Assembly (NCBI GenBank): GCA_035550375.1
Contig: DASZPH010000048.1
Span: 167,956-231,955, forward strand
DNA length: 64,000 bases
Reading direction: 5' to 3'
Source: DASSFG01 sp035550375
GTDB lineage: Bacteria > Planctomycetota > Planctomycetia > Pirellulales > JAICIG01
The notes under the pieces are model-generated. The model worked only from the letters and a program-made list of their open reading frames with translations, was not told the origin of the DNA and did no database searches. This document shows positions 51,411 through 58,496 of the stretch, in pieces. Each line of letters starts with the position of its first letter. The first letter of the stretch is position 1. A program made the position numbers and the translations under genes.

Positions 51411-51647
51411 ATGAATCCGACACGGCCTTCAAGTTTAGACAGAAACGGGATCGTGGTCGCCGTTGGCGTGCTCGTCCTGCTTATCGGTACGGCGACCGGG
51501 AACGCATACCTGATGCTCGCCATGGCAGTCGTCGCTCTGCTGGTGACTACGGTACTGGTTCGACAACGGCTGTGGTACCACGTGCTGTTGGCGACGTTCG
51601 CGGCGGTTATTGCGGCTCTTGCCGTTCTGGCGATCATGAAGCTGTGA
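51411..51647 (+). CDS. Small membrane protein
   Basis: A 78-residue hydrophobic protein: a polar N-terminus (MNPTRPSSLDRNG), two or three transmembrane helices (GIVVAVGVLVLLIGT, AYLMLAMAVVALLVTTVLV, LLATFAAVIAALAVLAIM). AAAGGA 8 bases before the ATG supports it as a real gene. No family is recognised. It lies convergent with the histidine kinase gene 95 bases away. Confidence 0.6.
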   Translation: MNPTRPSSLDRNGIVVAVGVLVLLIGTATGNAYLMLAMAVVALLVTTVLVRQRLWYHVLLATFAAVIAALAVLAIMKL

Positions 51648-51742
51648 TTTGGCCCCAACCATAGCGGGGCTAAAGCGCTGCCTCCCGGTTGACGCTCAAA
51701 CAAGACCGCACGAGGCACGCCCCTCGGGCGAAAACGGAAGCC

Positions 51743-52807
51743 TCAGCGACGGTACTTCGGCAAGGTAAGGACGAACTCGGCTCCGACTCCGTCGCCGTTG
51801 CCGAGCGAGAGATCGCCCTCGTGCGCCTCGACGATCCGCTTGGCGATGGCCATTCCCAATCCTGTCCCTTTGTGCTTGGTCGTGTAGAAGGGCTCGAAGA
51901 TCTTTTGCCTCTGCTCTGCGTTCAGGCCCGGACCGTTGTCCCGCACGGTCACCCGCCAGGCCGCACGGCCCGAGAGCTCTCCTTTCTCGTAGCGAACCTG
52001 GATCACCACCGGCGCCGGACAGGCAGCGATCGAGTTCTCGAACAGATTGCGAAAGACCTGGCCGATACGGAACGGGTCGATCTCGCAGACCGGCGCCGCC
52101 TCGCCGTCGAATTCTTCCTTCAGCTCGATCGGCTTCCCGCACCGCAGCCCTTTGACCTCGTCGATCGCCTTGCGAACGGTGTCCGCCAGGTTTGACCGTT
52201 GGGGCTTGATCACCAGTGGTGCCACCGACGAGCGAATGTCTTCAAAGAGGACCTTTAAGCCGTCTTGAATCTGTAGCACCCGGTTGACGAGCCTGGTCGC
52301 CTCGTCCTGTCCGGCCACTTCTTCGGCGAGCATTTCCAAGTTGGCCTGCGTCAACTGCAGCGCGTTGCGCGCTTCGTGGGTGACGACGGTGATCATTTGC
52401 CCGACTGCCGCCAGCCGCTCGGACTGAAGGGCGCGCTGCTGGGCGGCTGCCAGCTCGGCGATGCGCCCCAGGCTGGCCCGCAACGCATCCATGTTCACCG
52501 GCTTGAGAATATAGTCGACGGCCCCATGGCGCAACGCGGCGATCGTGCTGTCGAGATCCGGGTAGCCGGTTACCAGGATGACGGCCGCCTGCGGAGCGAG
52601 CGTGCGAACTCGGGGTAAAAGCTCTTCGGCAAAACCATCGACGAGGCGGCGGTCGAGGATGACGACCTGATACGTCTGGCAGCGTGGCCCGTCGGCGACA
52701 TCGCGGAGAGCAGCCGCGGCGTCGACCTCGTAGCCGTCGAGCTCCAGGATGTCGCGCAAATTGGCTTGCGTGTCGAGATCGTCTTCCAAAAGAAGAATTC
52801 TGCGCAT
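51743..52807 (-). CDS. Receiver-histidine kinase hybrid
   Basis: This 354-residue protein has a REC domain first (residues 1-115: RRILLLEDDLDTQANL, the phosphoacceptor Asp in VVILDRRLVDG, TGYPDLDST, Lys in YILKPVN). A dimerisation helix with the phosphorylated His in VVTHEARNALQ and an HATPase domain (VFRNLFENSIAAC N-box, VRDNGPGLN G1, GTGLGMAIAKRIVEAH G2) follow. There is no sensor domain, so it is soluble and responds to an upstream kinase. A degenerate receiver gene lies upstream on the same strand. Confidence 0.9.
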   Translation of the reverse strand: MRRILLLEDDLDTQANLRDILELDGYEVDAAAALRDVADGPRCQTYQVVILDRRLVDGFAEELLPRVRTLAPQAAVILVTGYPDLDSTIAALRHGAVDYILKPVNMDALRASLGRIAELAAAQQRALQSERLAAVGQMITVVTHEARNALQLTQANLEMLAEEVAGQDEATRLVNRVLQIQDGLKVLFEDIRSSVAPLVIKPQRSNLADTVRKAIDEVKGLRCGKPIELKEEFDGEAAPVCEIDPFRIGQVFRNLFENSIAACPAPVVIQVRYEKGELSGRAAWRVTVRDNGPGLNAEQRQKIFEPFYTTKHKGTGLGMAIAKRIVEAHEGDLSLGNGDGVGAEFVLTLPKYRR

Positions 52808-52948
52808 CGCTCGTTCGTGGGTGCGTGCCTCCTGCGCCTGGCGGCCGGTGGCGGAGCGACCGCCGCACCCAGCGGCCGCCGCTCAGCCATGCCGGAAGAG
52901 CCGTCGTACCTGCGGCCCTCCCTTAACCCGCTTTGCGTACCCAGCGCA

Positions 52949-53006
52949 CACCAAGCGCGAAGCGTAAGCGAGGGGGAGAAACCGAGTTACCCTCGCTGAC
53001 GCTTCG
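52949..53006. repeat. Core fragment of the miniature inverted-repeat element
   Basis: CACCAAGCGCGAAGCGTAAG followed by a mirror CCCTCGCTGACGCTTCG matches the core of the elements at 4784-4909 and 25317-25430 but lacks the terminal repeats. It lies between the histidine kinase and receiver genes. Confidence 0.6.
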
Positions 53007-53041
53007 GGTTAGTGCAAGGCGCGCTGTCGCGCCGCTGCGGG

Positions 53042-53524
53042 TTAAACATTGTCAGGAAAACGCGGCCGAAGCGGATACATCGGCCCGCGATCGCGTCGCC
53101 GCTGTTCTTGCGCTGCAATTCCGCGTGAGTGGTGCAAAAAGCGGGGGGTAAGCTGTGTCTGGCTGCAGTGCACCTGACGGATCACTTCACAAAGGGTGGC
53201 CGGGCTGCACGGCTTGTGCACCAGGGCCTTAAGCGGCGGGTCGAGAGGGCGTGACGGCTGGCCGGCCGGTGCGCTGGTCGTCATGATCACCGTTTCGGGC
53301 CAGCGGAAGTGGTCTTCCCGCAGACAGGCCATGACGCCATCCCCCCCTCCCCAAATAAGCTCTTGTTCCAAAATGAGAACGTCGGGTGGTAGGAGGCGGA
53401 GCGCCTCGATACACTCCAGAGCGTTTGCGGCTGCCGCGACCCGGTAACCTCGGTTGCAAAAGTAGTCGCTGCAACTCTCGAGCAGGAAGGGATCCGAATC
53501 GGCCACGAGGAGGTGCGTGATCAT
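53042..53524 (-). CDS. Degenerate receiver-domain protein
   Basis: This 160-residue protein is receiver-like from ITHLLVADSDPFLLESCSDYF onwards, with VIMTTSAPAGQ and the Lys-bearing ALVHKPCSP. The phosphoacceptor position reads LILEQEL, where an Asp would be expected, so it holds Glu. A constitutive mimic of the phosphorylated state or a binding-only role is likely. The C-terminal 40 residues are a basic, glutamine/arginine-rich tail. Its ATG overlaps the stop of the BON-domain gene (ATGA), so both are translated together. Confidence 0.8.
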   Translation of the reverse strand: MITHLLVADSDPFLLESCSDYFCNRGYRVAAAANALECIEALRLLPPDVLILEQELIWGGGDGVMACLREDHFRWPETVIMTTSAPAGQPSRPLDPPLKALVHKPCSPATLCEVIRQVHCSQTQLTPRFLHHSRGIAAQEQRRRDRGPMYPLRPRFPDNV

Positions 53525-53805
53525 ATCGCTCCCTCGCCAACGTCGATTTTATTGTTCACTCGTTCGCCCGGCGCCGTGCGCAGCGCCATCTCTTGTGCGA
53601 TCTGTTTCAGGTGGTAGCTGGGAACCCTTCCGCGCAGAACAATTCCGTCGCCAGTCGCGGCGACCTTCACGCGGTTTAGGGCCGGGTAACCCGAAGAGCG
53701 CAGCGCCTGTTGTATGTCGCCTGCGACGCACGTCGAGCCGCGGGAGAGAAACTGCCCCTCAACGTCAAGGTGCCCGGTGGGATGACCGTGCGTAGCCGAC
53801 AGCAT
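53521..53805 (-). CDS. BON-like small protein
   Basis: This 94-residue protein reads like one BON domain: STCVAGDIQQALRSSGYPALNRVKVAATGDGIVLRGRVPSYHLKQIAQEMALRT, ending VNNKIDVGEG. BON domains bind phospholipid or other proteins. No signal peptide is present. AAGGAG 7 bases before the ATG decides the start, although the frame is open far upstream. Its stop TGA overlaps the start of the degenerate receiver gene. Confidence 0.75.
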   Translation of the reverse strand: MLSATHGHPTGHLDVEGQFLSRGSTCVAGDIQQALRSSGYPALNRVKVAATGDGIVLRGRVPSYHLKQIAQEMALRTAPGERVNNKIDVGEGAI

Positions 53806-54171
53806 GGGATCTCCTTCTTCCTTCCGGCTCCGGCCATCGGAGCGTGCTAGCATTCTTCTTCGCATTCTTCGCGTTTGAACCACTCCATTATCTCGCCCAG
53901 GGCGCCGGAGACTGTCGGGGAGGCGACGACAACTGCTGTAGGGGAAACCCCTACAGAGCAAGCCACCCAAGGAGTCGCGCTTAACGGCAACCAACGGTCC
54001 GGCGGTAGGGCTATCAGTGCGGTGCTGCCGACCCAGACTTGGGACGCCATTTCCAGAAGCCGCTGGCTCCCCTTTTCCCTGCACGGCGCAGCACCTGCCT
54101 ATCTGTGTCTTGGAGCCATGAATTGCGTCCAAAGCGCGCGATTCAGCACGCTCCGGGAAGGAGAGTGTGCC
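53806..54171. other. Divergent intergenic region with a strong hairpin
   Basis: Between the BON gene and the 85-residue protein gene. It carries the perfect stem CTGTAGGGG-AAA-CCCCTACAG (53936-53956), a 9-base stem with a 3-base loop. A minus-strand frame at 53847-54050 ending in CEEEC is open but has no ribosome-binding site and spans the hairpin, so it was not called. The promoters of both flanking genes are expected here. Confidence 0.5.
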
Positions 54172-54429
54172 ATGCGGAACAAAATGCAGGCTGAGTTTAG
54201 ATGTCAGCGGAACGGCGACGGCACATGCGGGGCGCAGATTGTCATCGACGGGGAGGACGTACCGTCTTGGCGAGTCGCAAGCGGCGCCCCCGCGGAGCTT
54301 CAGCGCCTGTACCTCGACTTCGTTATCGCCCACCTGGTTTGTCCAGTCGTTCAAGGGCCGTGCGATGGCTGTCTGCCGCCTGAATTTATGGAACGGCTGA
54401 GCCGTATTATCCAAGGGGAGAACGCCTAA
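54172..54429 (+). CDS. Small cysteine-containing protein
   Basis: This 85-residue protein was not recognised. It has RCQRNGDGTCGAQIVIDGEDVPSW near the start and a CPVVQGPCDGCLPPEFM stretch, so five cysteines could bind a metal. GGAAGGAGA about 8 bases before the ATG at 54172 is a strong ribosome-binding site. The coiled-coil gene starts 1 base after its stop. Confidence 0.65.
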   Translation: MRNKMQAEFRCQRNGDGTCGAQIVIDGEDVPSWRVASGAPAELQRLYLDFVIAHLVCPVVQGPCDGCLPPEFMERLSRIIQGENA

Positions 54430-54430
54430 A

Positions 54431-54619
54431 ATGGACCACGAACTTGAGCAAATACAACAGCGGCTCAAGGAGCTGCGTGCCGAGCACGCCGAACTTTGCC
54501 AGAAGAACCAACGGCTCAGAGAGCACCTCTCCAGCGCGATCGCCAATCTTGGGGCCGCGATGTCCGCGATCGCCAACAATAAGGCGATTTCAGAGGACCG
54601 CAGGAGGTCTCGCCCCTAA
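54431..54619 (+). CDS. Small coiled-coil protein
   Basis: A 62-residue protein. Residues 4-40 form a heptad-rich helix (LEQIQQRLKELRAEHAELCQKNQRLREHL), and the end is basic (DRRRSRP). It begins 1 base after the preceding stop and precedes the large kinase gene by about 80 bases. Probably co-transcribed with its neighbours. Function unknown. Confidence 0.6.
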   Translation: MDHELEQIQQRLKELRAEHAELCQKNQRLREHLSSAIANLGAAMSAIANNKAISEDRRRSRP

Positions 54620-54702
54620 GGCCTTGAGTACGCCCAGCAGGCCGATACTCCGCCTGCGCCGGCCGCTATACTGCGATTGTCCCATTTGAAAAGGTGAAGG
54701 CG

Positions 54703-57306
54703 ATGGCCGCCAGAAAAAAACGAAGCGAGCGTGCCGCAGTGCCCGACACGCCGGCACCCGTCCCGGCGCAGGACGGAGCGTCGGTCGCGGCACCGGGCAA
54801 CGTCGAACCGCCGGCGACCAGTCCGCCGCTCGCCAACGAGGCGCCCGAGGCGGATTTACTCGCCTCGTCGCGTCCCCACGCCAGTCTGGCCGAGCTGATG
54901 CAGCACCTGCTGGTGGAAGAATTTGCGCCCGCGGCCGTGCTCGTCGACCCGAAATACGAGATCGTCTACTTTTTCGGCCATACTTCGCGCTACCTGCAAG
55001 CGCCAACCGGCGCGCCGACGCGAAGTCTTTTGCAGATGGCGCGCCCGGATTTGCGGGTGAAGCTGCGTGTCGCCATCAACAGGGCATTCAGCGAGGCGCA
55101 AGCCGTGCATATCGACAATGTGCTCGTCGAGCCCAACGGGGATCGCCGCACCATCCGGGTGACGGTCAAACCGACGCGAAAACCGAAGACCGGCGATGAC
55201 TTGGCGCTGGTTATTTTTCGCGACGTACGGGAGACGGCGCCCCAGTCCGCCTCGCCGAGCAGCCCGGCCGAAGGCGAGATCGTGCAGCTCTTAGAAACCG
55301 AGCTGCGCACCACGCGAGCCGACCTGGAGGGCACGATCGCCGATCTGGAAACCTCCAACGAAGAACTGACGGTCTCGAACGAACAGGCCATGTCGCTGAA
55401 CGAGGAGCTGCAATCGGCCAATGAGGAGCTGCAAACCTCGCAGGAAGAATATCAGGCGATCAACGAAGAGCTGAACACTATTAACCAGCAGCTCGAGGCC
55501 AAGGTGATCGAGCTGGAAACGGCGAACAACGACCTGACGAACGCCCTCAACGGCACCGACGGCGCCATGGTTCTGTTGGACCGCGATTTGCGCATCCGCC
55601 GCTTCAATTCGGCGGCCCGCGACGTGGTGAACCTGATCGCCGCCGACCAGGGCCGTCCGCTGAGCCATCTCAACTTGCGCATCGACGACACCGAATTGCT
55701 CCCCGATTGCCGGCGGGTGCTGCACGAGTTGAGTACGCGCGAACGAGAGATCGAGACCGAGACCGGGCGCTGGTGGTTTCGCCGCGTCGTCCCTTATCGC
55801 ACGCTTGACAACCGCATCGAGGGTGTGGTCGTCACCTGGCACGAGTTCACGCACATCAAGCAGGCCGACCAGCGAGCGAGGCTGCTGGCGACCGTGCTCA
55901 TGGATACCAACGATGCCATCATCGTCCATGATTTCCAGGGCCGAATCAGCACCTGGAACCGCGGCGCCGAGCGGATGTACGGCTACAGCGAGAGCGAAGC
56001 ACTTCAGATGGGCATCGACCGGTTTATCCCCGAGGAGGGTCGCGAAGAAATGCACTCGGTCTGGCGGCGCATCGAGCGCGGAGAGCGGGTTGGCTCGTGG
56101 GAGGCGCGGCGCGTCACCCGCGACGGCCGGCTGATCGACGTCGGTATCACGCTTACTGCATTGACCGACAAGGCCGGTCGCCCCGTGGCCATCGCCAAGA
56201 TCGACCGCGACATCACCCCGCAAAAGATGGCCCGGGCCCAACTCGAAGAAGAGGTCTCGCGCCGCACGGCCGCCCTGAGTGAGCAACAGCAGCGTCTGCG
56301 GGCCATTCTGGACAGCGCCACCGACGCCATCGTGACGATCGACGAAAGGGGGACAATCGAATCGGTCAATCCATCGACCCAGCGCATCTTCGGTTACCCG
56401 TCGGCCGAGCTGATCGGCCGGAACGTGAAGCTGCTGATGCCCGCCCCCACGTGCGAAGAGCACGACGGCTACCTGACCCGCTACCTGCAGACGGGCCAGA
56501 AGCGAATCATGGGCATCGGCTGCGAGGTGGTCGCCCAGCGGCGCGACGGCACGATGTTTCCTGCCGAGCTGGCCGTGAGCGAGGTCGAGCCGGGCAAACT
56601 GTTTACGGGGATGATTCGTGACATTACGCAGCGCAAGAACCTGGAGCGCGAGGTGGTCGAGATCGCCCAGTTAGAGCAGCAGCGCGTCGGCCAGGAACTG
56701 CACGACGATTGCGGACAGCAGCTAACCGCACTGGCCCTGCTGGCCGACAGCCTGGTGGATTCGCTCAGCGACAGCGTGCCCGCCGACGCTCGCTTGGCGC
56801 GCAAGATCGGCGAAGGGTTGAAAGGTGTCTTGCGGCAAGTGCGCAACATTTCGCGCGGTCTTGTGCGGGCCGAGGTCGAGCCGGCCGGGCTGGTGGGTGC
56901 CCTGGCCGAATTGACCTCACGGCTGAGCGAGACTTCGGGCGTGCGTTGCACGCTTCGCGCCGACAAGGGCGTGCAGGTGAAGGACGTGTTGGAGGCGACA
57001 CACCTCTATCACATTGCTCAGGAGGCGTGCAACAACGCGCTGAGGCATTCGCAGGCGAAAAACGTCGAGGTGCGGTGGCACGACGAAGCGGGCGCGGTCG
57101 TGCTGGAAATCCAGGACGACGGCACGGGGTTCGTCGTTCCGAAAGAGGTTGGCGGCGCTGTGATTCAGAATCAAGAGGGGTTGGGATTGCGCATCATGCG
57201 CAACCGGGCGGGGATCATCGGGGCGGAACTGGCGATCGAGTCGGCGCCGCCCCACGGCACGCTCGTGCGGTGCACGCTACAGCCGGAGAGGCGTCATGGG
57301 CCGTAA
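54703..57306 (+). CDS. Multi-PAS histidine kinase with CheR-type coiled coil
   Basis: This protein of about 867 residues has, in order: a polar N-terminus; a PAS-like domain of the CheB/CheR-fusion type (LLVEEFAPAAVLVDPKYEIVYFFG, 60-150); a coiled coil of NEEL repeats (190-270); three PAS domains (275-385; 395-510 with NDAIIVHDFQGRISTWNRGAERM; 530-640, FixL-like, ILDSATDAIVTIDERGTIESVN); a HisKA_3 dimer region with His in QELHDDCGQQL; and an HATPase (GLGLRIMRNRAGIIGA). No CheB or CheR catalytic domain is present. ATG chosen at 54703 with AAAAGG 8 bases upstream; a GTG lies at 54694. It overlaps the response regulator gene by 11 bases. Confidence 0.9.
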   Translation: MAARKKRSERAAVPDTPAPVPAQDGASVAAPGNVEPPATSPPLANEAPEADLLASSRPHASLAELMQHLLVEEFAPAAVLVDPKYEIVYFFGHTSRYLQAPTGAPTRSLLQMARPDLRVKLRVAINRAFSEAQAVHIDNVLVEPNGDRRTIRVTVKPTRKPKTGDDLALVIFRDVRETAPQSASPSSPAEGEIVQLLETELRTTRADLEGTIADLETSNEELTVSNEQAMSLNEELQSANEELQTSQEEYQAINEELNTINQQLEAKVIELETANNDLTNALNGTDGAMVLLDRDLRIRRFNSAARDVVNLIAADQGRPLSHLNLRIDDTELLPDCRRVLHELSTREREIETETGRWWFRRVVPYRTLDNRIEGVVVTWHEFTHIKQADQRARLLATVLMDTNDAIIVHDFQGRISTWNRGAERMYGYSESEALQMGIDRFIPEEGREEMHSVWRRIERGERVGSWEARRVTRDGRLIDVGITLTALTDKAGRPVAIAKIDRDITPQKMARAQLEEEVSRRTAALSEQQQRLRAILDSATDAIVTIDERGTIESVNPSTQRIFGYPSAELIGRNVKLLMPAPTCEEHDGYLTRYLQTGQKRIMGIGCEVVAQRRDGTMFPAELAVSEVEPGKLFTGMIRDITQRKNLEREVVEIAQLEQQRVGQELHDDCGQQLTALALLADSLVDSLSDSVPADARLARKIGEGLKGVLRQVRNISRGLVRAEVEPAGLVGALAELTSRLSETSGVRCTLRADKGVQVKDVLEATHLYHIAQEACNNALRHSQAKNVEVRWHDEAGAVVLEIQDDGTGFVVPKEVGGAVIQNQEGLGLRIMRNRAGIIGAELAIESAPPHGTLVRCTLQPERRHGP

Positions 57307-57991
57307 GAAAGTGGAAACGAAAGGTCGCGAAGTAGGCCGCCGACGAGCCAAGGTCCTCATCGTCGACGATCATCCGGCGATCCGCGAGGCGCTGGCGATC
57401 CGCATTGCTCGCACGCCCGATCTGGAGGTGTGCGGGGAGGCGGAAGATCTGGCGGGCGCCCTGCGGTTGGTGTCGGCCGAAGAGCCCGACGTGGCGATCG
57501 TCGACATTTCGCTTAAATCGGGGGACGGCATCGACCTGATTAAGCACATCAGGGCTCGTCGCAGCCGAGTACGGATGCTGGTCTGGTCGATGCACGGCGA
57601 GGCCATTTACGCCGAGCGGGCGCTGCGTGCGGGCGCTCACGGCTACATCACCAAGGAGCAGGCCACCGACCAGATTGTCGATGCGGTCCGCCAGATCCTC
57701 TCGGACCAGGTCTACTTGAGTCCGACGATGACAAACACTCTCTTGCATCGGGCCGTGGGGGCGGGCGGCCAACCGATGAAGGCGGCGCCGCTGGACGTTC
57801 TTTCGGACCGCGAACTGGAGATTCTGCGGAGGATCGGGCAGGGACAGAAGACGCGCGCGATTGCCGAGGAGCTGCACTTGAGCGTGAAGACGATCGAGAC
57901 CTATCGCGACCGGCTCCGGCAGAAGCTCGATTTGCGCGACGGCAGCGAGCTTGTGCGCTACGCTCTACATTGGTTGCTGGACCACGGATGA
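57296..57991 (+). CDS. NarL/FixJ-type response regulator
   Basis: This 231-residue protein has a REC domain (KVLIVDDHPAIREAL, Asp in VAIVDISLKSGDG, Lys in GYITKEQ) and a LuxR-type HTH (LSDRELEILRRIGQGQKTRAIAEELHLSVKTIETYRDRLRQKL). It overlaps the kinase gene by 11 bases, so this is a cognate pair: the kinase HisKA_3 phosphorylates this regulator. It ends in a short tail. Confidence 0.95.
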   Translation: MGRKKVETKGREVGRRRAKVLIVDDHPAIREALAIRIARTPDLEVCGEAEDLAGALRLVSAEEPDVAIVDISLKSGDGIDLIKHIRARRSRVRMLVWSMHGEAIYAERALRAGAHGYITKEQATDQIVDAVRQILSDQVYLSPTMTNTLLHRAVGAGGQPMKAAPLDVLSDRELEILRRIGQGQKTRAIAEELHLSVKTIETYRDRLRQKLDLRDGSELVRYALHWLLDHG

Positions 57992-58072
57992 ACCCAGACG
58001 GGACGAGCGGGTTCTGGTCGTGGTCAGCGGCGACGACAACAAGGCGTCAGAAGGACAAAAAGGTGGACGACA

Positions 58073-58139
58073 AAAAGGTGTCAGGAACCGTTCACGTCCT
58101 GCGATCACGAATCGCCAGGAAAGGTTCCTGACACCTTTT
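58073..58139. repeat. REP-like hairpin unit 1
   Basis: AAAAGGTGTCAGGAACC and its exact reverse complement GGTTCCTGACACCTTTT form a 17-base stem around a 33-base loop. A related unit follows at 58157. Similar GGTGTCAGGAACC palindromes are common in planctomycetes as extragenic repeats. They lie in the 505-base gap between the response regulator and the giant surface gene. Confidence 0.75.
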
Positions 58140-58156
58140 ATCGAATTTTGAGAAAG

Positions 58157-58216
58157 AAAAGGTGTCAGGAACCGTTTCTGTCCGGCGATCACGACGTCAC
58201 GAAAAAGGTTCCCGAC
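58157..58216. repeat. REP-like hairpin unit 2, degenerate
   Basis: This unit repeats the left arm AAAAGGTGTCAGGAACCG and the loop start GCGATCACGA of unit 1, but its right arm is decayed (GGTTCCCGAC). The two units are direct repeats of about 84-base spacing, ending just before a promoter. Confidence 0.65.
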
Positions 58217-58242
58217 GTTCGAAGCGGGTTCCCAGAATTTCC

Positions 58243-58270
58243 TTGACAACCCACCTTTTTTCGGTAGAAT
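58243..58270 (+). promoter_or_regulatory. Sigma70-type promoter of the leader/giant surface gene
   Basis: TTGACA at 58243-58248 and TAGAAT at 58265-58270, separated by 16 bases, match the consensus in five of six positions or better. The predicted transcript begins near 58277 and has a leader of about 220 bases before the giant gene. Confidence 0.7.
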
Positions 58271-58349
58271 CGCCAGCCGTGCTCACCAAAACGAGTCTTT
58301 TGGCGGCACCATCTCTCTGTTCCGTTGGCACCTGGCAAGGAGGATAGCC

Positions 58350-58397
58350 ATGTTCGGAAAGCTTCGCGTCATTCCGGCGTTGCTCGGCATCACCTGA
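58350..58397 (+). CDS. 15-codon leader ORF
   Basis: ATG at 58350 has the perfect ribosome-binding sequence AAGGAGG 6 bases upstream (58337-58343), stronger than that of the giant gene. It encodes MFGKLRVIPALLGIT and stops at 58397, 4 bases before a stable hairpin. The position and the strong site suggest a leader peptide whose translation influences the downstream structure; it could also be a small protein in its own right. Confidence 0.6.
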   Translation: MFGKLRVIPALLGIT

Positions 58398-58401
58398 GTT
58401 T

Positions 58402-58427
58402 GGCTCGGTGGGGCGTTTCACCGAGCC
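58402..58427 (+). promoter_or_regulatory. Attenuator- or terminator-like hairpin
   Basis: GGCTCGGTG and CACCGAGCC form a perfect 9-base stem with loop GGGCGTTT, followed by TTTCT. It starts 4 bases after the leader-ORF stop, a spacing at which a ribosome at the stop would melt or cover the stem. The short T run makes termination weak at best. Confidence 0.55.
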
Positions 58428-58450
58428 TTTCTCCCCATCTCGTCGAGTTC

Positions 58451-58467
58451 CGCGCAGATTCTGCGCG
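58451..58467 (+). promoter_or_regulatory. Second leader hairpin
   Basis: CGCGCAG-ATT-CTGCGCG is a 7-base stem with a 3-base loop, about 30 bases before the giant gene's ATG. It could affect the access of ribosomes or RNA stability. Confidence 0.45.
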
Positions 58468-58496
58468 CCCTACGCACCATTCACTGGAGTTTCGCC

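Noticed and set aside
53847..54050. Minus-strand open frame of 67 codons ending CEEEC
   Set aside because: No ribosome-binding sequence, spans a perfect hairpin and lies in a region that must hold promoters of both flanking genes.
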